Counted from the stretch's first letter, positions 48,988-60,946 are shown. The stretch: 64,000 bases of DNA from Ehrlichia sp028752135 (GCA_028752135.1 CP082782.1:1381472-1445471); one strand, 5' to 3'. Notes: generated from the letters alone by a model not told the origin. Numbers and translations: made by a program.

Positions 48988-49302
48988 ATGATAAATTACT
49001 TACATGATCTATTACTATATATAAGCAATAACCCAAAACTCATCTCTCTACTCATTATATTAACACTATTAGGTATATCTTATTTTTCCATACCAAAAAT
49101 AAAGCGTACATTAAAAGATAAAAAGAAATTAAAATCCAACATTAATAACAATAGTAGTAGTGAAAACACAGGAGGTAACACTAAACCATATAATAAATAT
49201 TATACACCAGAACACAACACAGAACATAGTCATAGCAGTAATTTTTTTGCTGAATCAGTATCTCAAGTATTTGAAAGTAAAACACATAAAAGAGGTAGAT
49301 AA
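48988..49302 (+). CDS. Small single-pass membrane protein, unknown
   Basis: A 104-residue protein with one membrane helix (about residues 18-36, LISLLIILTLLGISYFSI), a basic stretch and a polar Asn/Ser/His-rich tail. No family is recognised. The ATG at 48988 follows AAGAGG by 6 bases, so it is preferred to the in-frame GTG at 48967. It converges on the MrpD-like gene. Confidence 0.55.
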   Translation: MINYLHDLLLYISNNPKLISLLIILTLLGISYFSIPKIKRTLKDKKKLKSNINNNSSSENTGGNTKPYNKYYTPEHNTEHSHSSNFFAESVSQVFESKTHKRGR

Positions 49303-49383
49303 TGAACATGATATACAACATAGCATAAGAAGAAAATACGATTTTACATATAATAGAAGCAAGTTCTTACAGCATATACTTCT

Positions 49384-50859
49384 TCAAGACAGGAAAGAAG
49401 CTGCTATTTTATTAGAGATCAGGGTTAAAGGTGTTGGATACATTCCAAGAATTATAGATGAAATTGCCATTATCCAAATGCATAGTGTCATAACATTAGG
49501 AGTTTTAAATACTACGTGACTATCAGACGACTTAAAACAAAACGCTTCAACTACTTTCCATACATACATTACAGATACACCTGACCCTATTAATAAAATA
49601 CCTGTACCCCACCAAAAACCAGACTTAATTGCTGCATCAAAAATATACCATTTAGAAATAAAACCTGAAGTAACTGGCATCCCAAGAAGACTTACACAGA
49701 GAATAATAAATGGCAATGCAATTTTAGGCATACTCTTCCAAACATTCACACAATCTTTAACATCTAGACTTCCATAATTATAAGAAATACTACCTATTAC
49801 CATAAATAATGCAGACTTAACTAAACTATGATGAATTATATAAGCTATAGCAGCAACTAATCCATAATAAGTATTCAAACCTAATGCAAATACAACATAT
49901 CCCAAATGTGCAACACTAGAATATGCAAAAATTCTTTTTATATTGCTACTAAAAATTGCAAAGATAGATGCTAAAACTACCGATAAAGAAGCAAAACACA
50001 TAAAAACAATATTAAAAGGTAAAAAACCTAATACAATTTCGACTTTAAAAATTTCATAGATTACTTTTATAAGCAGATACAACATAACTTTAGTAGAGAC
50101 ACCAGAAAAAAATACAGAAATAAAAGTAGGCGCAGAACTATATGCTTGAACTAACCATTTATGAAATGGAAACAATGCCGTTTTAATAAATAAGCCTACT
50201 ATTATAAATAATATTCCAATCTGAAGGGCTCTATTTGTTCCTAAAGATTTATCTTGAATTATTACAAATAGATCTCCAACATTTAAAGTCCCAGTAATAG
50301 CATATAAAAATCCTATCCCTATTAAATAAAAAGTCGCACCAATAGTACCTATCACTAAGTAATCAAATGCTGCAATCAAAGCTGCCTTATCTATTCCCAT
50401 CGCAACTAAAATATATGAACAAATAGATGATATCTCGAGAAAAACATAAATATTAAAAACATCATTTGATACTAATATGCCTAAAAATCCAGTAAAACAC
50501 AGTAAAAATATAGAATAAAAACTTGGTATTTTGTTAATACTTATTTCTTGTATATTTGGATATATTCCATAAATTACACTCATGAGTGCAATAAAATTGA
50601 CTAACACCAGCATTGCTGAATTAAATATACTAATTTTTAGTTCTATACCATAAGGAATCATCCATCCACCCAAGTTATACCTAATAACATTACTTGGATA
50701 CACCTGTACAAATAATATTACTGCTATAGAGAATGATACCAATACTACAATAACTGAAATAATCTTTACTAATCTAGTATTTTTCAATAAAGAACATACT
50801 ATTGCAGAAAGTAAAGGTATAACAACCTGTAAAACAGGAAGCGAATTATTCATCAACAT
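49384..50859 (-). CDS. Mrp-type Na+/H+ antiporter subunit D / proton-translocating NADH dehydrogenase-like subunit
   Basis: A 491-residue protein with about fourteen membrane helices of the NuoL/M/N and MrpA/D superfamily. It has the conserved Glu in NVFLEISSIC (transmembrane 5), FHKWLVQAYSSAPTFISVFFSG with the channel Lys, and HSLVKSALFMVIGSI with the second Lys. These patterns fit MrpD/MnhD best. Rickettsiales carry extra, scattered copies of such subunits, and other Mrp subunits are not adjacent here. Likely role: cation/proton exchange across the inner membrane. Confidence 0.82.
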   Translation of the reverse strand: MLMNNSLPVLQVVIPLLSAIVCSLLKNTRLVKIISVIVVLVSFSIAVILFVQVYPSNVIRYNLGGWMIPYGIELKISIFNSAMLVLVNFIALMSVIYGIYPNIQEISINKIPSFYSIFLLCFTGFLGILVSNDVFNIYVFLEISSICSYILVAMGIDKAALIAAFDYLVIGTIGATFYLIGIGFLYAITGTLNVGDLFVIIQDKSLGTNRALQIGILFIIVGLFIKTALFPFHKWLVQAYSSAPTFISVFFSGVSTKVMLYLLIKVIYEIFKVEIVLGFLPFNIVFMCFASLSVVLASIFAIFSSNIKRIFAYSSVAHLGYVVFALGLNTYYGLVAAIAYIIHHSLVKSALFMVIGSISYNYGSLDVKDCVNVWKSMPKIALPFIILCVSLLGMPVTSGFISKWYIFDAAIKSGFWWGTGILLIGSGVSVMYVWKVVEAFCFKSSDSHVVFKTPNVMTLCIWIMAISSIILGMYPTPLTLISNKIAASFLS

Positions 50860-51430
50860 ATACCTATAAATCCAACCAATACATGATTGACAACCCTACT
50901 AAAATATTATTAAAAAGGCAAGCGTCTTTATTACAAATTCTAATAACCAACTATTGTCTCCCTTAATGCTGAATCACATAAGAAAATCTTTCTTTTGTTA
51001 ATCTTAGCTTATTTTCTTTAAGTCTGACTGTTTATATAACAAATTTCTCCAACCCAAAAAACCTTTTACATCTTTCACCAGAATAACATAACATTAAATT
51101 AATAATATTTTACATAAAGTTAATAGAAAATTAAATTATACAGACAAAAAAAACTTACGGCTAATGAAATATTGAAAAAAACAATAAACTTTAAGTTATA
51201 ATTTGCAAAAATAATTAAAACCCAATTTCACATATACATTTTTCAACATAAACTCCAGGTTATTCTTTATATTTAGATTTATAACTAAACTGCTAAAAAC
51301 ATATAATCATTGAAATTCACAAGATATAGAAATAATCTAAAGTCTTATACTTTACATAAGGTAAAAAATATTTACAATACGTTATACTAGTGCTTATCTA
51401 GCATAGACTTTATAATACAGGTATAATAAA
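50860..51430. other. Divergent spacer between the MrpD-like gene and lnt
   Basis: About 570 bases. TATACT at 51385-51390 may be the -10 box of lnt, but no matching -35 was found. No gene is visible. Confidence 0.4.
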
Positions 51431-52948
51431 TTGAAAGAACCATGTTTTCATAAACGACACAAATACACGTTAGCAACGATACTAGGAGCAATGGGTAGTA
51501 TATCCATGCCACCTTTTTACATGTTTATTGCACTCTTCATAGCACTATCAGGGTTCTATATTCTATTATCACAAGCACAAAATATAAAACAAGCTTTTTT
51601 TTCTGGTTTGTGGTTTGGTATAGGATATTTTACCACTGGCTTATATTGGGCTGGTATTCCATTAATTACTCAAGGTAAAATGCTTTGGGTATTGCTACCT
51701 ACCCTCATCCCTGTACTAATGTTTTTATCATTATTTTTTGCCTTAGCTGCAGTTATTAGTTATGCTTTAAATTATAAAAAGCTACTTGGTTTAATAGTAT
51801 TTTCACTATCCTTCACCATTGCGGGAATGCTTTTAGAAAGTATTATATTACCATGGAATCTATTTGCCTATTCATTATCCTTTTCTACAGAAATGTTACA
51901 AATTGCTTCACTACTTGGAGTGCATGGTACAACATTTTTTGTGATATTTTGTAGTGCAGCTGCTGGAGTATGTATACAAGATAAAGCCACTTTTCCATGT
52001 ATCATTGCATTAGTAATATTAGTAGGTATGTTCATGTATGGAAATGACCGCTTATTAAAAAATCAAGAACAAAGATATCATCATGATGTTGCTTTACGTT
52101 TAGTACAAGGTAACATCAAGCCTTCTTGGGATGCAAATCAAGAACAAGAATATGACACGTTTCAAACATATTTGCGCTTAACTAGTAAGTACGGATTAAA
52201 TTCAAGAACACACATCATCTGGCCAGAAAGTTCTTTTCCTTTTCTAACAGATGAAAATTATACTTCAGTACAAAATACACTTAAATTCATCATTCCAAGA
52301 TTTCTTATTGCTGGAGGCACAAGATTTGAAAATGATAAATTTTATAACACATTATTCGCCACAAACAGCAATGGTGAGATAATTGACTATTACGATAAAT
52401 GTCACTTACTTCCATTTGGAGAATTCATTCCATCTATATTAAAAAACATCGTTCCAACTACCATTACAAACAAACTGAACTTAAGCCATGGAGAAAACAA
52501 GACAAAATTAATATCACTTAATAATAAAAACCCTTTCATACCTCTAATATGCTATGAATCTGTTTTTAGCAATGAGGTCATAAATAGATCTACAGGAGGA
52601 CAATGGATTGTAAATATCACAAACGATAGTTGGTTCGGTATAAGCTCTCAACCTTATCAACATTTTGAAATAAGTCGTCTCAGAAGTATAGAAAATGGAG
52701 TACCTACTATCAGAGTAGCAAATAGTGGTATTTCTGGCATAATAGATAGTTATGGAAGAGTCATTGATTCCTTACCTATAATGATAGAAGGTACTATTGA
52801 TTCATATTTACCTTATCATATAAGTGAAGGTACTATATACACTAGATATTTAAAAAAGTTTATCAATGTCCCATTCGTATTATTGTTAATGCTAGTATTT
52901 TTATTGATTAGAGTTGTATTATCCAAATATAAATCTCATAGATACTAA
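51431..52948 (+). CDS. lnt: Apolipoprotein N-acyltransferase
   Basis: A 505-residue inner-membrane enzyme that adds the third acyl chain to lipoproteins. It has about six N-terminal membrane helices, a periplasmic nitrilase-type domain and a C-terminal helix. The catalytic triad is visible: Glu266 (WPESSF), Lys323 (YDKCHLLPFGEF) and Cys374 (LICYESVF). The start is TTG at 51431; no ATG is available nearby without losing the first helix. LolD, the ATPase that releases lipoproteins for transport to the outer membrane, is also in this window. Confidence 0.93.
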   Translation: MKEPCFHKRHKYTLATILGAMGSISMPPFYMFIALFIALSGFYILLSQAQNIKQAFFSGLWFGIGYFTTGLYWAGIPLITQGKMLWVLLPTLIPVLMFLSLFFALAAVISYALNYKKLLGLIVFSLSFTIAGMLLESIILPWNLFAYSLSFSTEMLQIASLLGVHGTTFFVIFCSAAAGVCIQDKATFPCIIALVILVGMFMYGNDRLLKNQEQRYHHDVALRLVQGNIKPSWDANQEQEYDTFQTYLRLTSKYGLNSRTHIIWPESSFPFLTDENYTSVQNTLKFIIPRFLIAGGTRFENDKFYNTLFATNSNGEIIDYYDKCHLLPFGEFIPSILKNIVPTTITNKLNLSHGENKTKLISLNNKNPFIPLICYESVFSNEVINRSTGGQWIVNITNDSWFGISSQPYQHFEISRLRSIENGVPTIRVANSGISGIIDSYGRVIDSLPIMIEGTIDSYLPYHISEGTIYTRYLKKFINVPFVLLLMLVFLLIRVVLSKYKSHRY

Positions 52949-53389
52949 GAGTACCAAAATCTATTTGTTTAATAAATTTTTACAGTTATACATAAACACA
53001 TTATATACAAAGTATTGCTTTTTAAAGTAAAAATTATAGCAAAATAATTCAAAACCCCATTCAGACTATTGACAAATATGATTAGATTCAATGAATAGAA
53101 AAGATTTAGTTTTTTCTATCAACCATAACTATATACAACAGTTTTATACAAAAAATTAAAAAGAAAGTAATGTACAATTTGATACACTTGGTTACTATAA
53201 CATTTATCGAGTAATCTAAAGTAAATTTTACATTGCTATCAGAATAAGTGTCTAGAACTACTTAAGATTCTTTTCAATAAATTAGAGAAGGTTGTTTACG
53301 CTGCTACACTTTTAACATGTCAGCAATTAGTTAACCAGAATTAATTTCAAAAAATATACTCAATTATCATTCAATAGGAAAATTATAAT
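52949..53389. other. Intergenic, convergent
   Basis: About 440 bases between lnt and the end of the AsmA-like gene. TTGACA at 53070-53075 lacks a partner box. No gene or strong hairpin was found. Confidence 0.4.
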
Positions 53390-56030
53390 CTACTCAAAAT
53401 TTTCTTCATGCTGAGGTGTTATATTTTTATTATTTCCTTTTAGCATTTCATATAGTGCATGAACATCAAAAGTTATCTTAGGCTGCCATAGTTGACCCTG
53501 TAAGGACATATCTATATGATAAGGAGAAGATACCCCTGCACGTATAAACGAAAATCTAGCTACAGACATAACAGTAAATTGTAATAAAGAAATATTCGCT
53601 GATGCTACAATACTAGCATTGTCAATTGCAAACTGTAATGAAGACATAATAGTCCCTTTCTTTATATCAGCCCCAGCATTAATTACATTAAACATTGTAC
53701 TGTTATCATATAATGATATCTGGGTTAATGCGGCAATATCCGATTTATTGTTAGCATCTAATAAGTCTACAATAAACTTATTAAAATCTACTCCACTAAC
53801 ATTAACTCCTTTGGCTACAATTTCCATTTTTCCATCCAGAGCATTGATCCAATCAACTAAAGTTTTACCTTGAGTTTGAACACTTCCACTTATACTTACA
53901 TTACCAGTTATTCCGCTAACATTTACATGATTAAGTAGGTTATCTAATCCAATGTTAGCTATAGACACAACAGCAGACAGTGAAGAACTATTAGACCCCA
54001 TACCTATTTTACCACTAGTTGAAACAAAACCATCATTAACTTTAAACATCAATTTATTAACAGACATTAAGTTATCTTTCAAACTAGATGAGAATACAAA
54101 ATCTATCAAATTATTATTTGGAAAAACTAACTCTTCAATTTTAATATCAATGTTACCGTCTACGTGTTCTAAACCATAAAAACTTAAATCTTTATTTGAC
54201 CACTTCATACTAGATATTTTCTTTGACTCATCAGTAACATTACGTATTAAAACAGGAAATTTAATGAAAGCACTATTGTACTTACTGCCTCTAAGATTAA
54301 CCAATATGTTTGGCCTTATATCTTGAGATCCAACAAAAGCTTTGATGAATCCATTTAAATTAGAACCATCCACAGAATCAAAGCTTATTCTATCAATACC
54401 AAATTTACCTTGCATTATATTGACTAAAAAGCTCAAGTTATTAACACGCTGTTTTTGGATTATGAAATCGTTAATATGGGTATTGAAGTTCACTGTATAT
54501 TTTATATCCTTTAACCATTTCATTAGCATGAAAGATGCCATATTTAATTTTTTACTTGTCTGATATCTATCAAAATCAATATTACGCACCTCAACATTAC
54601 CAGTAATAAAGCCACTTTTTTTATCATATTTTATTTTTAACTGGCCTTTTGCATCCCCAAAACTATCAGTTATTATACCAAGATTAGATAAAGAAAATAC
54701 CCTAGGAGCTATATATAGATCACTTTCCAGAGAAAATTTATTACTATCTGATTGTAAATTAACCTCTACTGGAAATAACCATTTAACAAAAGAACAAAAA
54801 TCATTTCCTACAACCTTCAATTTACCATAAAAGCTAGATATTAAATCATTACTACTAACATTTCCTTCAACATGTAACACATTATTATTTCCAGGTAACA
54901 TTGCTGTCATTTTATTAACATTAATTTTTCCTTTAGATACTTCAAGATCTAATATCAAATTACTGGATGTTTGCTTACGATACTTTATTTTCCTAGCATT
55001 AACCTTAATATTATAATCTAAGTCTTTAGATATCAATGTATTAAAGTAATCAAGAGTACGAGACTCTCTTTCATTATACATGTTACCTTCACTTCCAGAC
55101 AAATTGTCTATATCAATTTTTGAGAAATCAACATTTGCACTACATGAATTATAGCTTGAACAGGTTAATATCCCAACTCCTTCTACACTATCAGTTAGTA
55201 CTTCAAAATCACTGAGTTTAAAAGCTTTACCTACTAGATTAATGTTAGTAGACAGAGAAAATTTTTCATTTGAATTAATAAAAGAAAAAATAGAAGTTTT
55301 ATTTGTCTCAGAAATATCATTAATAAACTCTGCAAAATTACTTCCATTAGCTAATACTAAACCATCAAATTTATCAGCACTTGCTACCCCAGATAAAGTA
55401 ACCTTTGTTGATTTGGAAGAAACATTCGCATCAACTCTATATTGCTCTTTATTAGGAGATAAATTAATAACTACATTATAATCAGTTTTACCTATATTCA
55501 ATAAAGCATTAATTACCTTCACATCGTGAATAGTTCTAACAGTACCACTTTTAATTGATATAGGCTTGCTTCTAAAAAGATGTTCCATCATAATGTGTAT
55601 TAATAACACTATCGACAATATTAAAACTCTTTACATTAAATTTCTCACGCTGAGATATAGATAACAAATCCATAAAATTTCTTAATGGAGTATTTAATCC
55701 ACTTATCGTGACTGCATCAACCTTAGGAGAAAACAATAATAATGATAACCATGACACCTTTAGTTCAAGACGATCTACCAATATTGTTGATTTATGATCA
55801 GGCAAATCACCCTCACCTTCTATATATAAATTATTTACAATAATTTTAGGCATAATTAAGGTTCCGGTAACATTACCTACACCTTTCACACTTATGTTTT
55901 CAGATATATCTTCTATTTGCTTAAGTACATGAGAAGTATAATAAGAATTCCAATCAATAAAAAAAGGAGAAATTACTAGAAATAACAAGAGTACTAAGAC
56001 AATTCCACTACAATATATTAAAAATCTCAT
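53390..56030 (-). CDS. AsmA family protein (frameshifted)
   Basis: A large envelope protein with one N-terminal membrane helix followed by a long beta-rich periplasmic part, as in AsmA/TamB-like lipid-bridge proteins. The first 152 residues (56030-55572) include FLIYCSGIVLVLLLFLVISPFFIDWNSY and end at HYDGTSF. The rest resumes one base out of frame as RSKPISIKSGTVRTIHDVKV. The C-terminal AsmA core (GITGNVSISGSVQTQGKT and LDANNKSDIAALTQI) is near 53720-53910. Removing one T from the T5 run at about 55575-55579 joins them into about 879 residues. AsmA-like proteins help phospholipid supply to the outer membrane. A duplicate of its 5' end lies upstream. Confidence 0.8.
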
Positions 56031-56260
56031 TAATGTACCAAAAAAAATACTTATATCCTGTTTATCATAAACAACTTTAATAATGTATAAAAAAATACTA
56101 GAAATAAAAATCCTAATTAATCAAAAAAGGACAAATTACTAGAAACAATAAAAATACTAATATAATTCCCACACTATATTAAAAAACCTCATCAATGTAT
56201 CCAAAAATACCTATTATTCTATTCATCATAAACAATTTTAATAACATATAAAAAAAATCC
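55950..56260 (-). repeat. Tandem duplication of the AsmA-like gene 5' end and upstream DNA
   Basis: Unit 1 (about 55950-56098) spans the first 27 codons and leader of the AsmA-like gene. Unit 2 (about 56116-56260) repeats it in order: AAATTACTAGAAATAAC with AAATTACTAGAAACAAT, then CACTACAATATATTAAAAATCTCATT with CACACTATATTAAAAAACCTCATC, then ATCATAAACAACTTTAATAA with ATCATAAACAATTTTAATAA. The copy keeps the start-codon region but no continuing reading frame. Confidence 0.7.
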
Positions 56261-56773
56261 CTAAAAAGTATATCCTTAATAAATACCAAAAATTAAAAAA
56301 CAATTAACCTAATTATACATTTAACATAACTTATATATACAGTTTAAGAATTTTATAACCCATTATAAGTATGTCCCTACAAAACATGTTAAAAATGCAA
56401 GAACTATATACCGAAAGAAACAGAGCAAAACATTTTATAGTTTATACTGGCTTAACATGATGATATATCTTCTACATAATCTTATAAAGTTCAAAATACC
56501 AATAGGCATCACATTTATAGAATGAACATCAGTAAGTGAAGTCATATGTCAAACTAAACGTATACTGAAGAAGGGGGAAAAAATATATAGATTGTTATAA
56601 TGATTTCACTTTTTCTATATTTAAGCCAATATATCTCCATTCTATAAAGAACACTTAAAATGCAAGTAATTTTAATACTAAAAAAACGGAAAAATGCACC
56701 TTAACAACAGTATTTTTTTATACCAATTGCTAGCCTTACCCTACAACTTTTATAGAGTCTAATAACTTTAATA
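56031..56773. other. Intergenic between the AsmA-like gene and maeB
   Basis: About 740 bases. The first 230 hold the duplicated 5' end of the AsmA-like gene. The remainder, apart from a GAAGAAGGGGGAAAAAA purine run at 56566-56582, shows nothing recognisable. Confidence 0.5.
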
Positions 56774-59065
56774 CTATAACAAAGAAGACTGAAAATTATT
56801 ATTACTAACTGAAGGTGCAAGTACGGTTAAATTAAGAATTTCAGAAACAGAAGAAGACATCTGCACAATCTGTACAGGCTTTTCCATTCCAATTAAAATA
56901 GGACCTATTACTGATACTCCAGCAGCTTCTTGTAATAATTTAGAAGATATACTTGCACTATGAAGAGTTGGCATAATTAAAACATTCGCTGCATTAGTAA
57001 GCTTACAAAAAGGATATAATGTTAATAGTTCTGGATTAAGTGCAACATCAACAGACATTTCACCATCATACTCAAAATCAACATTATAACCATCTAAAAT
57101 TTCTATAGCTTTTCTCATTCTTTGAGCATCTTCCTGAAAATGACTACCAAAATTTGAAGAAGAAATGAATCCAACACGAGGTTCATGACCCATTTTTCTA
57201 GCTTGCATAGATGCTTGAATTGCTATTTCAGCAATTTGACCAGGAGTTGGTGAATCATGTATAGCAGTATCTGCAATAAAAATGGTTCGTTCCTTCATTA
57301 CAATTAACGATAATCCAAATACAACACCCTTAGGTTTTATTACTTTTTGTATATCACTAATAGAAGCAGTATACCCTCTCGTCATACCAGTAATTAAAAC
57401 ATCTCCATCACCACAAGCAAGCATACATGCAGCAAAAACATTACGATCTGTTTTTACATCCCTTACACAGCTTCTATATAAATATCCTTCACGTTGCAAT
57501 TGCTTATACAGATATCCCGTATATTCCTCATTACGTTGAGAAATTGCTGCATTAGCAATCTCTATACCACTTACATCTTTGATGCCTAAGCGTTCAAATC
57601 CCTCTTGAACTTTATCAATACGCCCCACTAGTATAGGTAATCCATATCCTTGATTGCGCCATTGCACTGCAGCTTTAATTATTTTTTCCTCTTCTCCTTC
57701 TGAAAAAATGACTCTTTTAGGATCACTTTTAACAGCACTATACATCATATTTAAAACGTTAGAAGTTGATGATAGTCTTGATGCTAATTGTTTGACATAT
57801 TCATCCCAATTCTCTATATTCTTTCTAGCTACCCCAGATTCAATAGCTGCTTTTGCAACTGCAGGAGATACTATAGTTATTAACCTTGGATCAAATGGAG
57901 TAGGTATAATATAATCTTTCCCATAATTCATTCTACGACCACCATAAGCATCAGACACTTCGTCACTAACATATTCACGTGCCAACATAGCAATTGCATT
58001 TGCTGCTGCTACTTTCATTTGACTGTTAACTGACCTAGCACGTACATCCAATGCACCACGGAATATATAAGGGAATCCCATAACGTTATTAATTTGGTTA
58101 TTATAGTCTGACCTTCCAGTAGCTATGATTGCATCAGGTCTAATCTCACGTGCAACATCAGGATTAATTTCAGGATCGGGATTTGCTAAAGCAAAAATCA
58201 CAGGATCTCTATTCATAGACAAAAGCATATCTTTACTAAGAACATCTTTAACAGATAAGCCAACAAATACATCATCCATCACTAACGCATCCTTTAAAGA
58301 CCTATCTTTTGTTTCAATAGCATGCTTAGCTTTCCACTCATTCATGCCAAGTTGTCTACCTTTCTATATTATCCCATTTTGATCACACAAAATTATATTA
58401 TCAGCAGGAACACCTATTAATTTGATCATCTCAAGACATGCAATACCTGCAGCTCCAGCACCGTTTATAACAATTTTAACATCTTTAAAACTCTTCCCTG
58501 TAATATCAAGAGCATTAATAAGTCCAGCAGAAACAATAATAGCAGTTCCATGTTGATCGTCATGGAATACTGGGATATCCATTATTTCACTTAATTTCTT
58601 TTCAATAATAAAGCATTCAGGAGCTTTTATATCTTCTAAATTTATCCCCCCCCAACTTAATCCTAAATACTTTACTGCATTGATAAACTCATCTACATCA
58701 GCAGTATCTACTTCTATATCTATAGCATCAATATCAGCAAAACGTTTAAATAAAACAGCTTTTCCTTCCATAACTGGCTTCGATGCTAAAGGTCCTATAT
58801 TACCTAAACCAAGAACAGCAGTACCATTTGAAATTACAGCAACATAATTTCCTCGTGCAGTATATTCATAAACTAGATCTGGATCCCTTGCTATTTCTAA
58901 ACAAGGTACTGCAACACCAGGAGAATATGCCAATGACAGATCTCTTTGTGTTAATAAAGGTTTAGTAGGCAATAAAGAAACTTTTCCAGGTTTTAATCCT
59001 TTACAATGAAATTCAAGAGCTTCTTTTTTCTTCGCATCAAACCCATTATTTTCAAGATTAATCAT
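56774..59065 (-). CDS. maeB: NADP-dependent malic enzyme with phosphotransacetylase-like domain; in-frame stop
   Basis: Decarboxylates malate to pyruvate. The product would be 763 residues: N-terminal malic domain with LAYSPGVAVPC and HDDQHGTAI, NAD(P) domain with GAGAAGIACLEM, and a C-terminal phosphotransacetylase-like regulatory domain (about 430-763, with KRVIFSEGEEEKI and PRVGFISSSNFG). Codon 234 is TAG (58364-58366) in the context DQNGII-stop-KGRQLG. Homologues have Tyr here (GVIYKGR). The frame is unbroken on both sides, so this is a single substitution, not a frameshift. It is either a sequencing error or a true nonsense mutation that would remove the gene. Confidence 0.85.
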
Positions 59066-60057
59066 AAAACATACTCAATTTAACACTTTTTCTAAAGCCT
59101 CATTTGTATACTGCTATACAACATCACATGTCAAGCTTTTAACAAAACGTCATTTAACATTAATAAATTCTTAAATAATAAACCACAATATTTATTATAT
59201 AAGTTTTACAAACAAACTATTACCTATCATATAAAGCAAGTGTTTCCTTTATTTTTTGAAGCATACAATAACTTTAAATAATCCCAAAAAAAATATAAAA
59301 ACACTTGCTAATATCTTACTATCAATCTTACAAATAACCCAACATTTTAGTTGATATTTGTAATATAAATATCAAAGAATTTATAAATTCTAACTTTTTA
59401 CACAATTTTCAATTAGTATCTTGATTTTTAAAGAATAAACAATCTCATTTAAACATGCATATCAATATATACCACTTACAAAAATACTACTCTATCTCTC
59501 AATCATACTAATTTATACATTTACATCACGCTTAATCCTATTCTTAAATAAAACTCCACTCTCCCCTTTTCCTTCTTTGAATCAAAAAAGAATACTCTAA
59601 AAGGCCCATAATTTATAGGAATTCAAATATTGATTTTCTGACACTAATATATTGTTCTTACAAGAAAAAACTTTCACTAACCCAAATAACCGCATAATAA
59701 AATGTATCAGCTACTTCAACAGCTAAATATTATTTTTAAAAATTCAACACCATATCAATATATCTTATTCAACTAAAGTTGACACAAAATATTTTAAAGA
59801 GATTTTTAAATTCTTTTTTTATCATCTATACTGCTTCTTCTCAAATGATTAAGGTGTTAAAAAACATTTATACAGATATAAAGCAGAATTTTTCTTAAAA
59901 ATACATAACATTACACATAAACAATCAATTAAATATCTAACACATACTTTAACCATAGAATAACAATTTAAATAAAAGTTTTCACTTATATAACATTCTT
60001 GACAATATACACATATTTATATCATAAATTTTATACATAGCTATAACTGGATAAAAA
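59066..60057. other. Long divergent spacer between maeB and lolD
   Basis: Nearly 1 kb of AT-rich DNA with no identifiable gene or RNA. The lolD promoter candidate is at the right end. AATCAAAAAAGAATACTCT-type and CCACTCTCCCCTTTTCC tracts near 59555-59600 are compositional only. Confidence 0.5.
59999..60025 (+). promoter_or_regulatory. Candidate promoter for lolD
   Basis: TTGACA at 59999-60004 is an exact -35 box. TATCAT (60020-60025) is a fair -10 after a short 15-base spacer. It ends 32 bases upstream of the lolD ATG. Confidence 0.4.
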
Positions 60058-60744
60058 ATGTCTACAGTACTTACTTTGTCTAACATTAGCAAATTTTTCG
60101 GTAAAAATAACCAAATTCCTATTATAACAAATGCAAATTTACAGATTAAAAAAGGAGAAATTATTGCTCTAATTGGTCCATCAGGATCTGGAAAAAGTAC
60201 ACTACTACATATTGCAGGATTACTAGATACTCCATCTTCAGGAAGTATATTTATAAATGACATAGAGTGTTTAGCTACTACTTCAGATAAGAAAAAGACT
60301 TACTTACGTCGTCACTTCTTAGGATTTGTTTATCAATTTCATCATTTGTTGCAAGAATTTACTGTACTAGAAAACGTAATGTTACCACAGATTATTATAG
60401 GCAAAAGTAAATCTATCGCGAAACAAAATGCCATAGAGATCTTAAATCAAGTAAGATTACAAGACAAACTTTCAATGTCGATTTCACAACTTTCTGGAGG
60501 AGAGAGACAACGAGTCGCAATAGCAAGAAGCCTAATTAATTGTCCTTGCATAGTTTTAGCAGATGAACCAACTGGCAGCTTAGATAACAATACTGCACTT
60601 GAAGTATTTTCTCTACTACAGGAATACGCACAAGAAAAGAATATAGCAATACTTCTAGCCACACATAATCACAGTTTAGCACAAAAAGCAGATCGTATAA
60701 TTCAGATAGACTCAAAAACACTTAAAAGCTATAATGTCCATTAA
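60058..60744 (+). CDS. lolD: Lipoprotein-releasing system ATP-binding protein
   Basis: A 228-residue ABC ATPase with Walker A GPSGSGKS (40-47), signature LSGGE starting at Leu145, Walker B IVLADEP and the switch His in LATHNH. Among ABC ATPases the QFHHLLQEFTVLENVMLP segment marks the LolD type. With LolC/E it extracts lipoproteins from the inner membrane for delivery to the outer membrane. lolC is not adjacent. It relates functionally to lnt in this window. Confidence 0.92.
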   Translation: MSTVLTLSNISKFFGKNNQIPIITNANLQIKKGEIIALIGPSGSGKSTLLHIAGLLDTPSSGSIFINDIECLATTSDKKKTYLRRHFLGFVYQFHHLLQEFTVLENVMLPQIIIGKSKSIAKQNAIEILNQVRLQDKLSMSISQLSGGERQRVAIARSLINCPCIVLADEPTGSLDNNTALEVFSLLQEYAQEKNIAILLATHNHSLAQKADRIIQIDSKTLKSYNVH

Positions 60745-60827
60745 ATAACATCAAGTAGTATATCAATTCTAAACAAACAATCATATTTACACATAAGTAC
60801 CTTATATCATTATATTCTTTATCTAAT

Positions 60828-60946
60828 CAGGGAAACAAGTTAATATTACCAACATTTAGCACCTTCTATAATATGAGCATATATCTATGTAGTAGAAAAA
60901 TGAAAACGTCATAGTCTTTTGTATAAATAATATTTGATCTACCACT
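60828..60946 (-). repeat. Decayed partial copy of the xerD 3' end
   Basis: AATATGAGCATATATCTATGTAGTAGAAAAATGAAAACGTC (from 60870) repeats AATATGAGTGTATATCTGTGTAGTAGAAAGATGAGAATGTC inside xerD (from 61068). TTTTGTATAAATAATATTTGA then repeats TTTTGTATAAAAATAATATTCGA. Weaker similarity reaches back to about 60828, matching the last xerD codons. It lies about 198 bases downstream of its parent sequence. Confidence 0.75.

Noticed and set aside
49160..49519. 119-codon plus-strand open frame
   Set aside because: It overlaps the end of the small membrane protein gene in another frame and the end of the MrpD-like gene antisense.
34087..59065. Programmed frameshifting or stop-codon recoding as the general cause of the broken genes
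   Set aside because: The breaks differ in direction and size and share no slippery motif or downstream structure; with the damaged 23S, sequencing indels explain them more simply. The maeB stop is kept as an open case.
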